A DNA stretch of 23,506 nucleotides from Roseiarcus sp. GTDB taxonomy: Bacteria; Pseudomonadota; Alphaproteobacteria; Rhizobiales; Beijerinckiaceae. Location of the stretch: assembly GCA_030153205.1 (NCBI GenBank), contig JASLHV010000580.1, positions 1-23,506 on the forward strand, read 5' to 3'. Positions within the stretch are counted from its first letter, which is position 1. The number at the start of each line of letters is the position of its first letter. This document shows positions 17,284 to 23,506 of this stretch, in pieces. The position numbers and the translations under genes were made by a program. Below the pieces are notes generated by a model. It saw nothing but the letters and a program-made list of their open reading frames with translations, was not told where the DNA came from and made no database searches.

Positions 17284-17310
17284 CGCCCGCTATGATCGCA
17301 GGAGCGGGCG
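17284..17310. other. Inverted repeat between the GGT-family and M24 peptidase genes
   Basis: A perfect 8-bp inverted repeat, CGCCCGCT at 17284-17291 and AGCGGGCG at 17303-17310, encloses an 11-base loop. No T-run follows, so it is not a standard intrinsic terminator. It sits 54 bases before the peptidase ATG in a 179-base gap that otherwise holds no gene I can support; CATAAT at 17272-17277 just upstream lacks a matching -35. It may be a leader hairpin or operator, or chance in GC-rich DNA. Confidence 0.25.
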
Positions 17311-17364
17311 CGACAAGCTCATCCAGCAAAGCATCGCGGACGGCGTCGGACGCGGGAGGATCTG

Positions 17365-18573
17365 ATGAAGCAAGAACACGAATTCTTGGCGAAAAGCGCG
17401 CATGAGGCGGCGCCTATCCCGTTCGATAAGGCCAGGCTCGACAAGCTTCTCGACGAGGCTGGGATCGACGCGATCATCGTCTCCTCCAAACACAATATTC
17501 AATATCTGTTCGGCGGCTACCGCTTCTTCTTCTTCGATCATTTCGACGCAATCGGCGTCAGCCGCTATTTGCCGCTGCTTGTCTATGTCAAAGGGCGTCC
17601 AGATCTCGCGACCTATATCGGTCATTCGATGGAGTCCTATGAGCGCGATCTCGGAAAGTTCTGGACGTCGAGCCTGCAGGCCGCCGGCGGCAGCGTCGAC
17701 GCAGGGCGCCTCGCCGCCGACTGGCTCGCCAAGCTCGGACCCGAGATCAAACGGATCGGCGTCGAGCGCGCTTTTCTGCCTGCCGATGCAGAAGAAGCGA
17801 TCCGCCGTGGGGCGCCGCAATTCGAACTCGTCGAGGCGCATTTGCCGCTCGAAAGGCTGCGCGCCGTCAAGACCCCGGACGAATTGGAGATGCTGCGCAA
17901 AGCCTCCGACCTCGTCATCGATTCGATGTTGGCGGTGATCGCAGCGCATGGGCCGGGGGCCACCAAGTTGGAACTGACCGAAGCGCTGCGTCGCGAAGAG
18001 GTGAACCGCGGCCTGACCTTCGAATATTGCCTCATCACCGCAGGTACAAGCATCAATCGGGCGCCGTCGCCGCAAGTATGGGGCGCCGGCGAGATTTTAT
18101 CGCTCGACTCCGGCGGCAATTATAAAGGCTATATTGGCGATCTCTGCCGCATGGCGATCCAAGGCGAACCCGACGCGGAGCTCGAAGACCTTCTCGCGGG
18201 GATCGACGAAATTCAAATGGCGGCGCGAAAGCCCATCAAGGCGGGCGTACGCGGCGGCGACATTTATGTAAGCGCCGGCGAGGTTTTGCGGCGCTCGTCG
18301 GAGAGCAATTCAATCGAATTCGTCGCCCATGGCATGGGGCTGATCAGTCACGAAGCGCCGCGCCTGACCACTCGGGGCGCAAACCCCTATCCCGCCTATG
18401 ACGTCGACCGGCCGCTGGAAGCCGGCATGGTCGTTTCCATCGAGACGACGCTGAAACATCCACGACGCGGCTTCATCAAATTGGAGGACACGGTCGCTGT
18501 CACCAATGACGGCTGGGTCGGTTTCGGCGATCGCGGACGTGGCTGGAATCGCGGCGGCGTCGCGCAAGCCTAG
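17365..18573 (+). CDS. M24-family metallopeptidase (Xaa-Pro aminopeptidase/dipeptidase-like)
   Basis: This 402-residue cytoplasmic 'pita-bread' enzyme has a creatinase-type N-terminal domain (about residues 20-165, including DAIIVSSKHNIQYLFGGYRF) and a C-terminal M24 catalytic domain. All five dinuclear-metal ligands are visible: D248 (SLDSGG), D259 (IGDLCR), H322 (VAHGMG), E360 (SIETT) and E374 (KLEDT); H329 in ISHEAP is the expected additional active-site histidine. Such enzymes cleave Xaa-Pro bonds, though some relatives hydrolyse creatine or other C-N bonds, so the peptide substrate is inferred. GGGAGG precedes the ATG at a good distance. The gene follows the GGT-family enzyme by 179 bases and converges with the minus-strand epimerase, 10 bases between stops. 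Confidence 0.9.
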   Translation: MKQEHEFLAKSAHEAAPIPFDKARLDKLLDEAGIDAIIVSSKHNIQYLFGGYRFFFFDHFDAIGVSRYLPLLVYVKGRPDLATYIGHSMESYERDLGKFWTSSLQAAGGSVDAGRLAADWLAKLGPEIKRIGVERAFLPADAEEAIRRGAPQFELVEAHLPLERLRAVKTPDELEMLRKASDLVIDSMLAVIAAHGPGATKLELTEALRREEVNRGLTFEYCLITAGTSINRAPSPQVWGAGEILSLDSGGNYKGYIGDLCRMAIQGEPDAELEDLLAGIDEIQMAARKPIKAGVRGGDIYVSAGEVLRRSSESNSIEFVAHGMGLISHEAPRLTTRGANPYPAYDVDRPLEAGMVVSIETTLKHPRRGFIKLEDTVAVTNDGWVGFGDRGRGWNRGGVAQA

Positions 18574-18583
18574 TCCAACCTGG

Positions 18584-19315
18584 TCAAGTGTTGATACGAA
18601 AATCAGGCGTCCATTTGAGATGCTCACGCGCTTTGTCGGTCGCGACAGCGGCGTTCGTATCAACGATGTTATAGGCGCCGGGCTCGCCGCGATCGACGGC
18701 GAGAAAGGCCGCGAAGGCTGCCGCGTCGACATGGAGGGGCGCGGATTCAGGCGGCCGATCCGTGCTCGTTCCCGGGCCATAAAGGCGACCGTAGCGGAGC
18801 ACGACGCCATTGAGGGGCGGCGATTTCAAGGTCGCGTTCTCTAGCGCGACAACGCCGCCTATCGTGATCGCACGATCCCCCTCCGCTGATAGATCGAGCG
18901 GATCGCTTTCAACATGCGGCTCAGGTCCCGTCGCGTAAGCCCATGCGATGCTTTGCGAGATGAACCGGCGGGCGCCAGCCTCAATCGCGGCGGCGACGAG
19001 ATTTCGCGTACCCTCTTCGCGCACGCGCGCGTTGCGGACGATCGCTTCTTTCATCGACGCCGGGTCGAGGTCTTTGGGAAGATCGGTCAGTTGATTGATC
19101 ACGACCTCCGGCTGCGCCGAGGCCAATGCACGAGAGGCGGCCGCAGCGTCGAAGACATCGACGACGATCGCCTCCATGCCGAGACGTCTAAGTCCTTCTG
19201 CCTTCGCCTCCGATCGTGTCGTCCCGATGACGCGATGGTCGGATTGGCGCAGCAGCAAAGTCAAACGCCTGCCGATCGCGCCAGACGCTCCGACAAGAAG
19301 GATTTTCTTTCCCAT
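18584..19315 (-). CDS. Atypical NAD(P)-dependent epimerase/short-chain dehydrogenase family protein
   Basis: This 243-residue protein has an N-terminal Rossmann fold (KKILLVGASGAIGRRL, coenzyme motif GASGAIG at residues 9-15). It continues as an extended/atypical SDR with ARRFISQSIAWAYATGPEPH and VVLRYGRLYGPGT. The catalytic Tyr-x-x-x-Lys is not evident: the expected place reads GVVALENATLK. It may therefore bind NAD(P) without standard SDR chemistry, or use other residues. The ATG at 19315 is preferred over the GTG two codons upstream because AGGAG lies 7 bases before it. It is the last gene after nadA-nadB-nadC, 34 bases beyond nadC, and is probably co-transcribed. The substrate is unknown. 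Confidence 0.8.
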   Translation of the reverse strand: MGKKILLVGASGAIGRRLTLLLRQSDHRVIGTTRSEAKAEGLRRLGMEAIVVDVFDAAAASRALASAQPEVVINQLTDLPKDLDPASMKEAIVRNARVREEGTRNLVAAAIEAGARRFISQSIAWAYATGPEPHVESDPLDLSAEGDRAITIGGVVALENATLKSPPLNGVVLRYGRLYGPGTSTDRPPESAPLHVDAAAFAAFLAVDRGEPGAYNIVDTNAAVATDKAREHLKWTPDFRINT

Positions 19316-19349
19316 CCTCACGCTCCTACGATGAAGCCTTCAGATGGTC

Positions 19350-20204
19350 CTATTGCGTGCGATGATCAAGACCGATGTCCAGGACGCGCGCGCTGTGAGT
19401 CAATGCGCCGACCGAGATCAAATCCACGCCGGTGGCGGCGATGGCGCCGATCGTATCAAGATCGACCCGGCCCGACGCTTCCGTCACCGCTCGACCTCCG
19501 ACGATAGAGACGGCGCGACGCAAGGCGTCCGGCGTCATATTGTCGAGCAGGACCGCATCGACGCCGGCCGCCATCGCCTCGTCCAATTGTTCGAGCGTGT
19601 CGACTTCGATCTCGATTTTGACGAGATGGCCTACGGCGGCGCGGGCGCGTTCCAGAGCGGGCCTTATGCCGCCGGCAATCGCGACATGATTGTCTTTGAT
19701 CAAGATCGCATCATCGAGGCCGAAGCGATGATTGGAACCGCCGCCGAGGCGGACGGCATGTTTTTGTAAGGCGCGCAGCCCCGGCATGGTCTTGCGCGTA
19801 CAAGTGACGCGAGCCTTGTGTCCAGCGATGGCCTTTGTCATCGCCGCGGTGGCCGAGGCGACGCCGCTGAGGTGACAAAGAAAGTTCAGGGCGATGCGCT
19901 CCGCGCTGAGAATGCCGCGCGCCGGACCGGCGACGATGGCGATAACATCTCCCGGCTCGAGCGCATCGCCGTCGCCGCGCAACGCGTTCGTGGCAATCGC
20001 CGGATCGACGAGTTCAAAGGCGAGCAGCGCCACGTCGAGACCTGCGAGTACGCCGCTCTGGCGGGCGACGAGTGCGGTCTCGGCGCGCGCTCGTCTGGGG
20101 ACGATCGCATCCGTCGTCAGATCACCGGCGCGGCCGAGATCTTCGAGAAGGGCGGCGCGGACGATCGGTTCGACCATCAGCCGCGGTAGGCTTGGAATAT
20201 TCAT
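19350..20204 (-). CDS. nadC: Nicotinate-nucleotide pyrophosphorylase (carboxylating), quinolinate phosphoribosyltransferase
   Basis: This 284-residue enzyme converts quinolinate and PRPP to nicotinate mononucleotide, CO2 and pyrophosphate, the third step of de novo NAD synthesis. Active-site motifs are all present: TCTRKTMPGLR (TRKT at 136-139), the GGGSNHR loop at 154-160, IKDNH at 169-173, and IEIEVDTLEQLDEA followed by AVLLDNM around 219-223. The start is placed at ATG 20204: GGAG, inside the end of nadB, lies 9 bases before it, and only 4 bases separate it from the nadB stop. An upstream in-frame ATG at 20252 would overlap nadB and add no conserved residues. Confidence 0.95.
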   Translation of the reverse strand: MNIPSLPRLMVEPIVRAALLEDLGRAGDLTTDAIVPRRARAETALVARQSGVLAGLDVALLAFELVDPAIATNALRGDGDALEPGDVIAIVAGPARGILSAERIALNFLCHLSGVASATAAMTKAIAGHKARVTCTRKTMPGLRALQKHAVRLGGGSNHRFGLDDAILIKDNHVAIAGGIRPALERARAAVGHLVKIEIEVDTLEQLDEAMAAGVDAVLLDNMTPDALRRAVSIVGGRAVTEASGRVDLDTIGAIAATGVDLISVGALTHSARVLDIGLDHRTQ

Positions 20205-20208
20205 TTGA

Positions 20209-21759
20209 CTAATCTCCAAAGGCGAAGGTTGCGGCGCGGTCGCATATTTCATCGGCGAGGGTTGTCGCTGTTCGAAGGTCCAACTTTCGTCGATAGGCTT
20301 GCGTCGGCGCTTTCTTGGGATAATCGGCGCGATAATGCGCGCCGCGGCTTTCCTTGCGTTCCAGAGCCGCTAGGGCGATGAAGAGGCCGACAAGCGCTGG
20401 ATCCGCCGAAGGGCCTTTTTGAAAGGCCAAGGACGAGAGTTCAGCGACCGCGTGTGTGAGTTGCGCCCTGTTGCGCTCGATGCCGACGCAACGCGTGAGA
20501 ATTCGCCGGGCCGGCGCGGCGCCGGCTGGGGGCGGCGCATCGAATTGGTCGACGCGGCCGGCGACCCCCGCCACGACGTCGCTTACACTCTCCGCAACCG
20601 CGCCCCCCATAACGAAGGCTTCGAGAAGCGAGTTGCTGGCTAACCGGTTCGCGCCATGCAAGCCCGTTGCGGCTGCTTCGCCGCAGGCCCAAAGACCGCG
20701 GAGCGAGCTACGACCAAATGCGTCAACCGCGACGCCGCCCATATGGTAATGCGCGGCGGGTTTGATCGGAATCGGCGTCGTGGCAGGATCGATCCCCACC
20801 TTTTGGCAAGCAGCAAAAATGCTTGGAAAACGTTCGCTGAAACGCGACCCAAGCGCCCTTTGCGCGTCGAGATAGATGCGATGGCCTTCGCCCATATGCC
20901 GCGAGACGGCGCGAGATACGATGTCGCGCAGCTCAAGCTCGGCCCTGCCCTGCCCTGCCATGAAGCGCTCGCCGCGCTCGTCTATCAACACGGCCCCTTC
21001 GCCCCGTACGGCTTCGCTGACGAGCGGCATGGGATCGCTTCCGACATCGAGCGCGGTTGGATGGAATTGTACGAACTCCATGTCGGCGAGTTCGGCGCCG
21101 GCGCGTGCCGCGAGAGCGAGACCTGAACCGATCGCGCCAAGTGGGTTGGTGGTCTCTCGGTACAGCGCGGCCGCACCGCCTGTCGCGATGACGAGGCGAC
21201 GCGTCGCGGCAAAGAGATAGCCTGTCGGGGTCGCCGCAACAACGCCTTGCACGGACCCATCTCTCACGATGATACGCCGCGCCTCGGCGCCGGAGACGAA
21301 CGTGATCGAGGGTGTCTCCGATACTTTCAGAATGAGCGCGCGCATGATCTCGCGACCTGTGGCGTCGCCACCAGCGTGAACAACCCGACGCCGGCTATGG
21401 GCCGCCTCCAGTCCGAGGAGCAAGCGGTCTTCGGCGTCGCGCGAGAAAGGAACGCCGAGGCGCGCCAAAGCCTCGATCGCCGCGGGCGCCGCGACCATGA
21501 TGCGCTTGACGACAGTAGGATCGCAGAGGCCGTCACCCGCCTGCAGCGTATCGGCCTCGTGTAACGACGGTTCATCGTCTTCACCGATGGCCGCGGCGAC
21601 GCCGCCCTGCGCCCATGCGCTCGCCGCCTCGAGGCCGAGCGGATCGCGCGCGATCAGCGTCACCGGCATGGGCGCGAGGCGCAGGGCCGTCACGAGGCCG
21701 GCAAGGCCGCCGCCAATAATCACGGGCGCTCCTGAGGGAAGCGAGGCGATTTCGATCAT
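20209..21759 (-). CDS. nadB: L-aspartate oxidase
   Basis: This 516-residue FAD enzyme oxidises L-aspartate to iminoaspartate, which NadA uses. Motifs: dinucleotide-binding GGGLAG at 16-21, ASAWAQGGVAAAIGEDDEPS, the HAGGDATGREIM stretch, MEFVQFHPTAL at about 227-237, AHYHMGGVAVDAFGRSSLRG at about 336-355 and ACGEAAATGLHGANRLASNS. This is the succinate dehydrogenase/fumarate reductase flavoprotein family, and the AQGG and Gly-Ala-Asn-Arg-Leu motifs point to aspartate oxidase. The ATG at 21759 is chosen because GAGGA lies 8 bases upstream and it follows nadA by 10 bases; an earlier in-frame ATG at 21801 lies inside nadA. It is the middle gene of the nadABC operon. Confidence 0.95.
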   Translation of the reverse strand: MIEIASLPSGAPVIIGGGLAGLVTALRLAPMPVTLIARDPLGLEAASAWAQGGVAAAIGEDDEPSLHEADTLQAGDGLCDPTVVKRIMVAAPAAIEALARLGVPFSRDAEDRLLLGLEAAHSRRRVVHAGGDATGREIMRALILKVSETPSITFVSGAEARRIIVRDGSVQGVVAATPTGYLFAATRRLVIATGGAAALYRETTNPLGAIGSGLALAARAGAELADMEFVQFHPTALDVGSDPMPLVSEAVRGEGAVLIDERGERFMAGQGRAELELRDIVSRAVSRHMGEGHRIYLDAQRALGSRFSERFPSIFAACQKVGIDPATTPIPIKPAAHYHMGGVAVDAFGRSSLRGLWACGEAAATGLHGANRLASNSLLEAFVMGGAVAESVSDVVAGVAGRVDQFDAPPPAGAAPARRILTRCVGIERNRAQLTHAVAELSSLAFQKGPSADPALVGLFIALAALERKESRGAHYRADYPKKAPTQAYRRKLDLRTATTLADEICDRAATFAFGD

Positions 21760-21769
21760 GACGCCGTCC

Positions 21770-22750
21770 TCAAATCGCCAGCATACGTTCGACGGACGCA
21801 CGCGCCCCGGAGGCGACGGCAGGCTCGATCGTCACCTCATGAGTCAAAGTCTCGAGCGAGGCGCGGATCTTGGACAAAGTAATGCGCTTCATGTGCGGGC
21901 AGAGATTACAGGGACGTATGAATTCGGTTTGCGGATTGAGGATCGCAACATTGTCGCTCATCGAACATTCCGTCACGAGAACGACGCGGGCCGGTCTTTG
22001 GGTGACGACATAGTCGGCCATGGCGGCGGTCGAGCCGGCGAAATCAGCCTCGGCGACAACTTCAGGCGGACATTCCGGATGAGCGAGAACGAGGACGCCG
22101 GGATGCTGCTCCCGAAGTGTGCGAATCTCTTCGGCGGTAAAGCGTTCGTGCACTTCGCAGCGCCCCGTCCAACTGATGATTTCGACGCCTGTCTGCGCGG
22201 CGATGTTGCGGGCGAGATACTCGTCTGGCAACATGATGACGCGCGGCGCGCCGAGAGATTCGACAATGCGCTTCGCATTGCCGGAGGTGCAGCAAATGTC
22301 CGCCTCCGCCTTCACCGCCGCTGACGTATTGACATAGGCGACGACAGGCGCGCCGGGATAACATTGCCGCATGAGACGTACGTCGGCGGCCGTGATCGAA
22401 GCGGCAAGAGAGCAACCTGCGTCAGTATCGGGAATGAGGACGGTTTTTTCAGGATTGAGCAGTTTGGCGGTCTCGGCCATGAAATAGACGCCGGCGAGTA
22501 CGATGAGGTCGGCAGGTATCTTTGTCGCCTCACGCGCCAAGGCCAAACTGTCGCCGACGATATCGGCGACGCAATGGAATATTTCGGGCGTCTGATAATT
22601 ATGCGCCAGGATGACGGCGTTCCGACGTTGTTTGAGCGCCAGAATGGCGTCGACATCGTCGGCCAAGGCCGGCCATTCAAAGGGCGGAATAAAGGACTTC
22701 ACGCGTTCATAGAGAGCGGCTGTTCGATCGACGGCGGCAAAACTCGGCAT
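21770..22750 (-). CDS. nadA: Quinolinate synthase, [4Fe-4S] enzyme
   Basis: This enzyme condenses iminoaspartate and dihydroxyacetone phosphate to quinolinate, the committed step of de novo NAD synthesis. With the start at 22750 it has 326 residues, and the three cluster cysteines are visible: C113 (DTDAGCSLA), C198 (TGRCEVHERF) and C284 (CNLCPHMK). Other hallmarks are ILAHNYQTPEIFHCVADIVG, VYFMAETAKLLNPEKTVLIP, YVNTSAAVKAEADICCTSGN and LAHPECPPEV. Two ATGs compete. The one at 22762 gives four more residues, but GGAG directly after it serves as the ribosome site for the ATG at 22750, six bases away, so I prefer the latter. It is the first gene of the nadABC-epimerase operon and lies behind two NrtR-type operator candidates. 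Confidence 0.95.
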   Translation of the reverse strand: MPSFAAVDRTAALYERVKSFIPPFEWPALADDVDAILALKQRRNAVILAHNYQTPEIFHCVADIVGDSLALAREATKIPADLIVLAGVYFMAETAKLLNPEKTVLIPDTDAGCSLAASITAADVRLMRQCYPGAPVVAYVNTSAAVKAEADICCTSGNAKRIVESLGAPRVIMLPDEYLARNIAAQTGVEIISWTGRCEVHERFTAEEIRTLREQHPGVLVLAHPECPPEVVAEADFAGSTAAMADYVVTQRPARVVLVTECSMSDNVAILNPQTEFIRPCNLCPHMKRITLSKIRASLETLTHEVTIEPAVASGARASVERMLAI

Positions 22751-22764
22751 CGCGATCTCCATAT

Positions 22765-22781
22765 ATACTCAAAGTGAGTAT
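22765..22781 (-). promoter_or_regulatory. NrtR-type operator candidate, box 1 (next to nadA start)
   Basis: This is a perfect palindrome: arms ATACTCA and TGAGTAT with spacer AAG. It ends 2 bases from the upstream candidate ATG and 14 bases from the preferred one, so it lies in the predicted transcribed leader, about 33-49 bases after the expected transcription start. It shares its half-site with box 2. Assignment to NrtR rests on the adjacent nrtR gene and on the repeated half-site; it has not been compared with a binding-site collection. In RNA the same bases could form a 7-bp hairpin just before the ribosome site. Confidence 0.7.
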
Positions 22782-22817
22782 TATTCGACGATAAAAAATG
22801 CGGCTCTTCGGCCGGCC

Positions 22818-22840
22818 CTTATGCTAACTATGAGTATAAG
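22818..22840 (-). promoter_or_regulatory. NrtR-type operator candidate, box 2 (within the nadA promoter)
   Basis: This is an imperfect palindrome: left arm CTTATGCTAA, spacer CTA, right arm TGAGTATAAG, with 8 of 10 arm positions pairing. The right arm carries the same TGAGTAT half-site as box 1; the centres are 56 bases apart. It fills the space between the TTGACA -35 element and the putative -10 on the minus strand, so a bound repressor would directly block RNA polymerase. Confidence 0.7.
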
Positions 22841-22848
22841 AATGTCAA
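22821..22848 (-). promoter_or_regulatory. Predicted sigma-70-type promoter of nadA
   Basis: On the minus strand a full-consensus TTGACA (22848-22843) is followed after 16 bases by TAGCAT (22826-22821), a 4-of-6 match to TATAAT. Transcription would start near 22814, giving a leader of about 50-65 bases. The promoter lies wholly between the nrtR stop and nadA, so nadABC can be expressed separately from nrtR. Confidence 0.6.
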
Positions 22849-22915
22849 GCGTGCGGTTTCGCAGTTGGACGTATGGGTCGCATGCGCGAAATGCACGGCG
22901 AATTGCAAGGAAGCG

Positions 22916-23506
22916 CTATCCCAAAGGCGCGAGGGGCAGTCTCGCCCCCATGACGCTGCGTTGACGTAAAACTTCGCGGCGGAATCGCATGAGCTTGGCG
23001 GGCCGACCGCCCGTATCCGCCGACATGTCGCCGGTCTCCTCGACGAGGCCTTGCTGTTCGATGAGACGGCGGAAATTCTGTTTGTGGAGCTTACGCCCGG
23101 CGAGCGCCTCAACGCTGCGCTGCAGGCGAAGCAACGTAAACGTCTCTGGCATTAATTCAAAGACGACAGGACGATATTTGATTTTGGCTCGCAAGCGCGC
23201 AACGCCCGTCGCCAGGATGCGCCGATGATCGTGGTGCATCGGCTGGCCGAAGACGGGCGCAACGCCATCCGGCGCGCGACGCTTGGCCTCAGGGACCAAG
23301 CCCGCCTCGTAGAGAAGCTCGTAACGCTGGAGAACCAGTTCTTCGTTCCAAGAACGCTCGTCGCCATCGCCGAAATTGATCTCGAGGCGTTGAACGCGCT
23401 CTTGCTTGGCTGCACGGTCAGGCGCGGCGGAAGCCCAGCGCCGAAGCTGCGGCATCAGGGTCTTCGTGAAATTGGCCGACGGCCCGGTACGGCGGTCCTC
23501 CCAGGG
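22916..23506 (-). CDS. nrtR: NrtR-type Nudix-related transcriptional regulator, 5' truncated
   Basis: The frame is open to the window end (196 residues visible; an internal ATG at 23455 is not the start). The C-terminal half has the winged-helix domain of NrtR regulators: ELMPETFTLLRLQRSVEALA, LHKQNFRRLIEQQGLVEETG and the wing GGRPAKLMRFR. Ahead of it lies the end of a Nudix-like domain with WNEELVLQRYELLYEAGLVP. In this family the Nudix fold senses ADP-ribose-type NAD metabolites and the winged helix represses NAD-synthesis genes. It is directly upstream of, and co-oriented with, nadABC, and the intervening 153 bases contain two matching palindromes, so it most likely represses nadA. The family call is strong; effector and targets are inferred. 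Confidence 0.85.
   Translation of the reverse strand, partial: PWEDRRTGPSANFTKTLMPQLRRWASAAPDRAAKQERVQRLEINFGDGDERSWNEELVLQRYELLYEAGLVPEAKRRAPDGVAPVFGQPMHHDHRRILATGVARLRAKIKYRPVVFELMPETFTLLRLQRSVEALAGRKLHKQNFRRLIEQQGLVEETGDMSADTGGRPAKLMRFRREVLRQRSVMGARLPLAPLG

Noticed and set aside
22916..23455. A complete 179-residue protein starting at ATG 23455
   Set aside because: The frame stays open to the window end with regulator-like sequence before that ATG, so the gene is an nrtR truncated by the window rather than a short protein.

Overview
The window looks like a chromosomal segment of an alphaproteobacterium, probably Hyphomicrobiales (a Beijerinckiaceae/Methylocystaceae-like relative). This is inferred from the G+C-rich codon use, the dense operons, and the pairing of nadA-nadB-nadC with an NrtR-type regulator; it is not a species-level identification. 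All genes from base 1 to about 18,573 run on the plus strand except one doubtful remnant. From 18,584 to the end everything runs on the minus strand, so the two blocks converge with only 10 bases between stop codons. I see no rRNA, tRNA, CRISPR array, insertion sequence or prophage, and no gene-free stretch longer than 300 bases (the largest are about 197, 179 and 153 bases).

Block 1 (2-5765) is a branched-chain-amino-acid-type (Liv/HAAT) ABC importer operon: permease LivM (cut by the window start), a periplasmic binding protein, ATPase LivG, and an unusual second ATPase. That second ATPase is a LivF domain fused to a UPF0261/Tm-1-like ATP-binding domain. The next gene, starting on the base after its stop, is a TIM-barrel 'PEP hydrolase' family protein. 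UPF0261 and this TIM barrel are the two halves of the plant antiviral protein Tm-1, so the operon physically couples importer energisation to the first half of that pair. The natural substrate is unknown.

Block 2 (5794-9950) follows closely in the same direction. It has a flotillin/YqiK-like SPFH membrane protein with a very long charged coiled coil, a small SRPBCC-fold protein, and a paralogous SRPBCC domain fused to a zinc-independent quinone oxidoreductase. Spacing suggests co-transcription with block 1. A DMT/EamA-type exporter (10034-11050) follows.

Block 3 (11248-18573) encodes an RND efflux pair (adaptor and AcrB-like pump, overlapping ATGA), a cytoplasmic gamma-glutamyltransferase-family Ntn hydrolase, and an M24 metallopeptidase with all five metal ligands. 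Between the DMT transporter and the RND adaptor there is a short minus-strand reading frame that may be a gene remnant.

Block 4 (minus strand, 23506-18584) is de novo NAD synthesis and its control. The 3' part of an NrtR-type Nudix-related repressor is followed by nadA, nadB, nadC and an atypical NAD-dependent epimerase/SDR. Two related palindromes lie between nrtR and nadA. One sits between a consensus TTGACA -35 box and the putative -10; the other lies just upstream of the nadA start. Both are strong NrtR operator candidates. The observations most worth a second look are the LivF-UPF0261 fusion with its TIM-barrel partner, the SRPBCC duplication and oxidoreductase fusion, and the NrtR operator pair.
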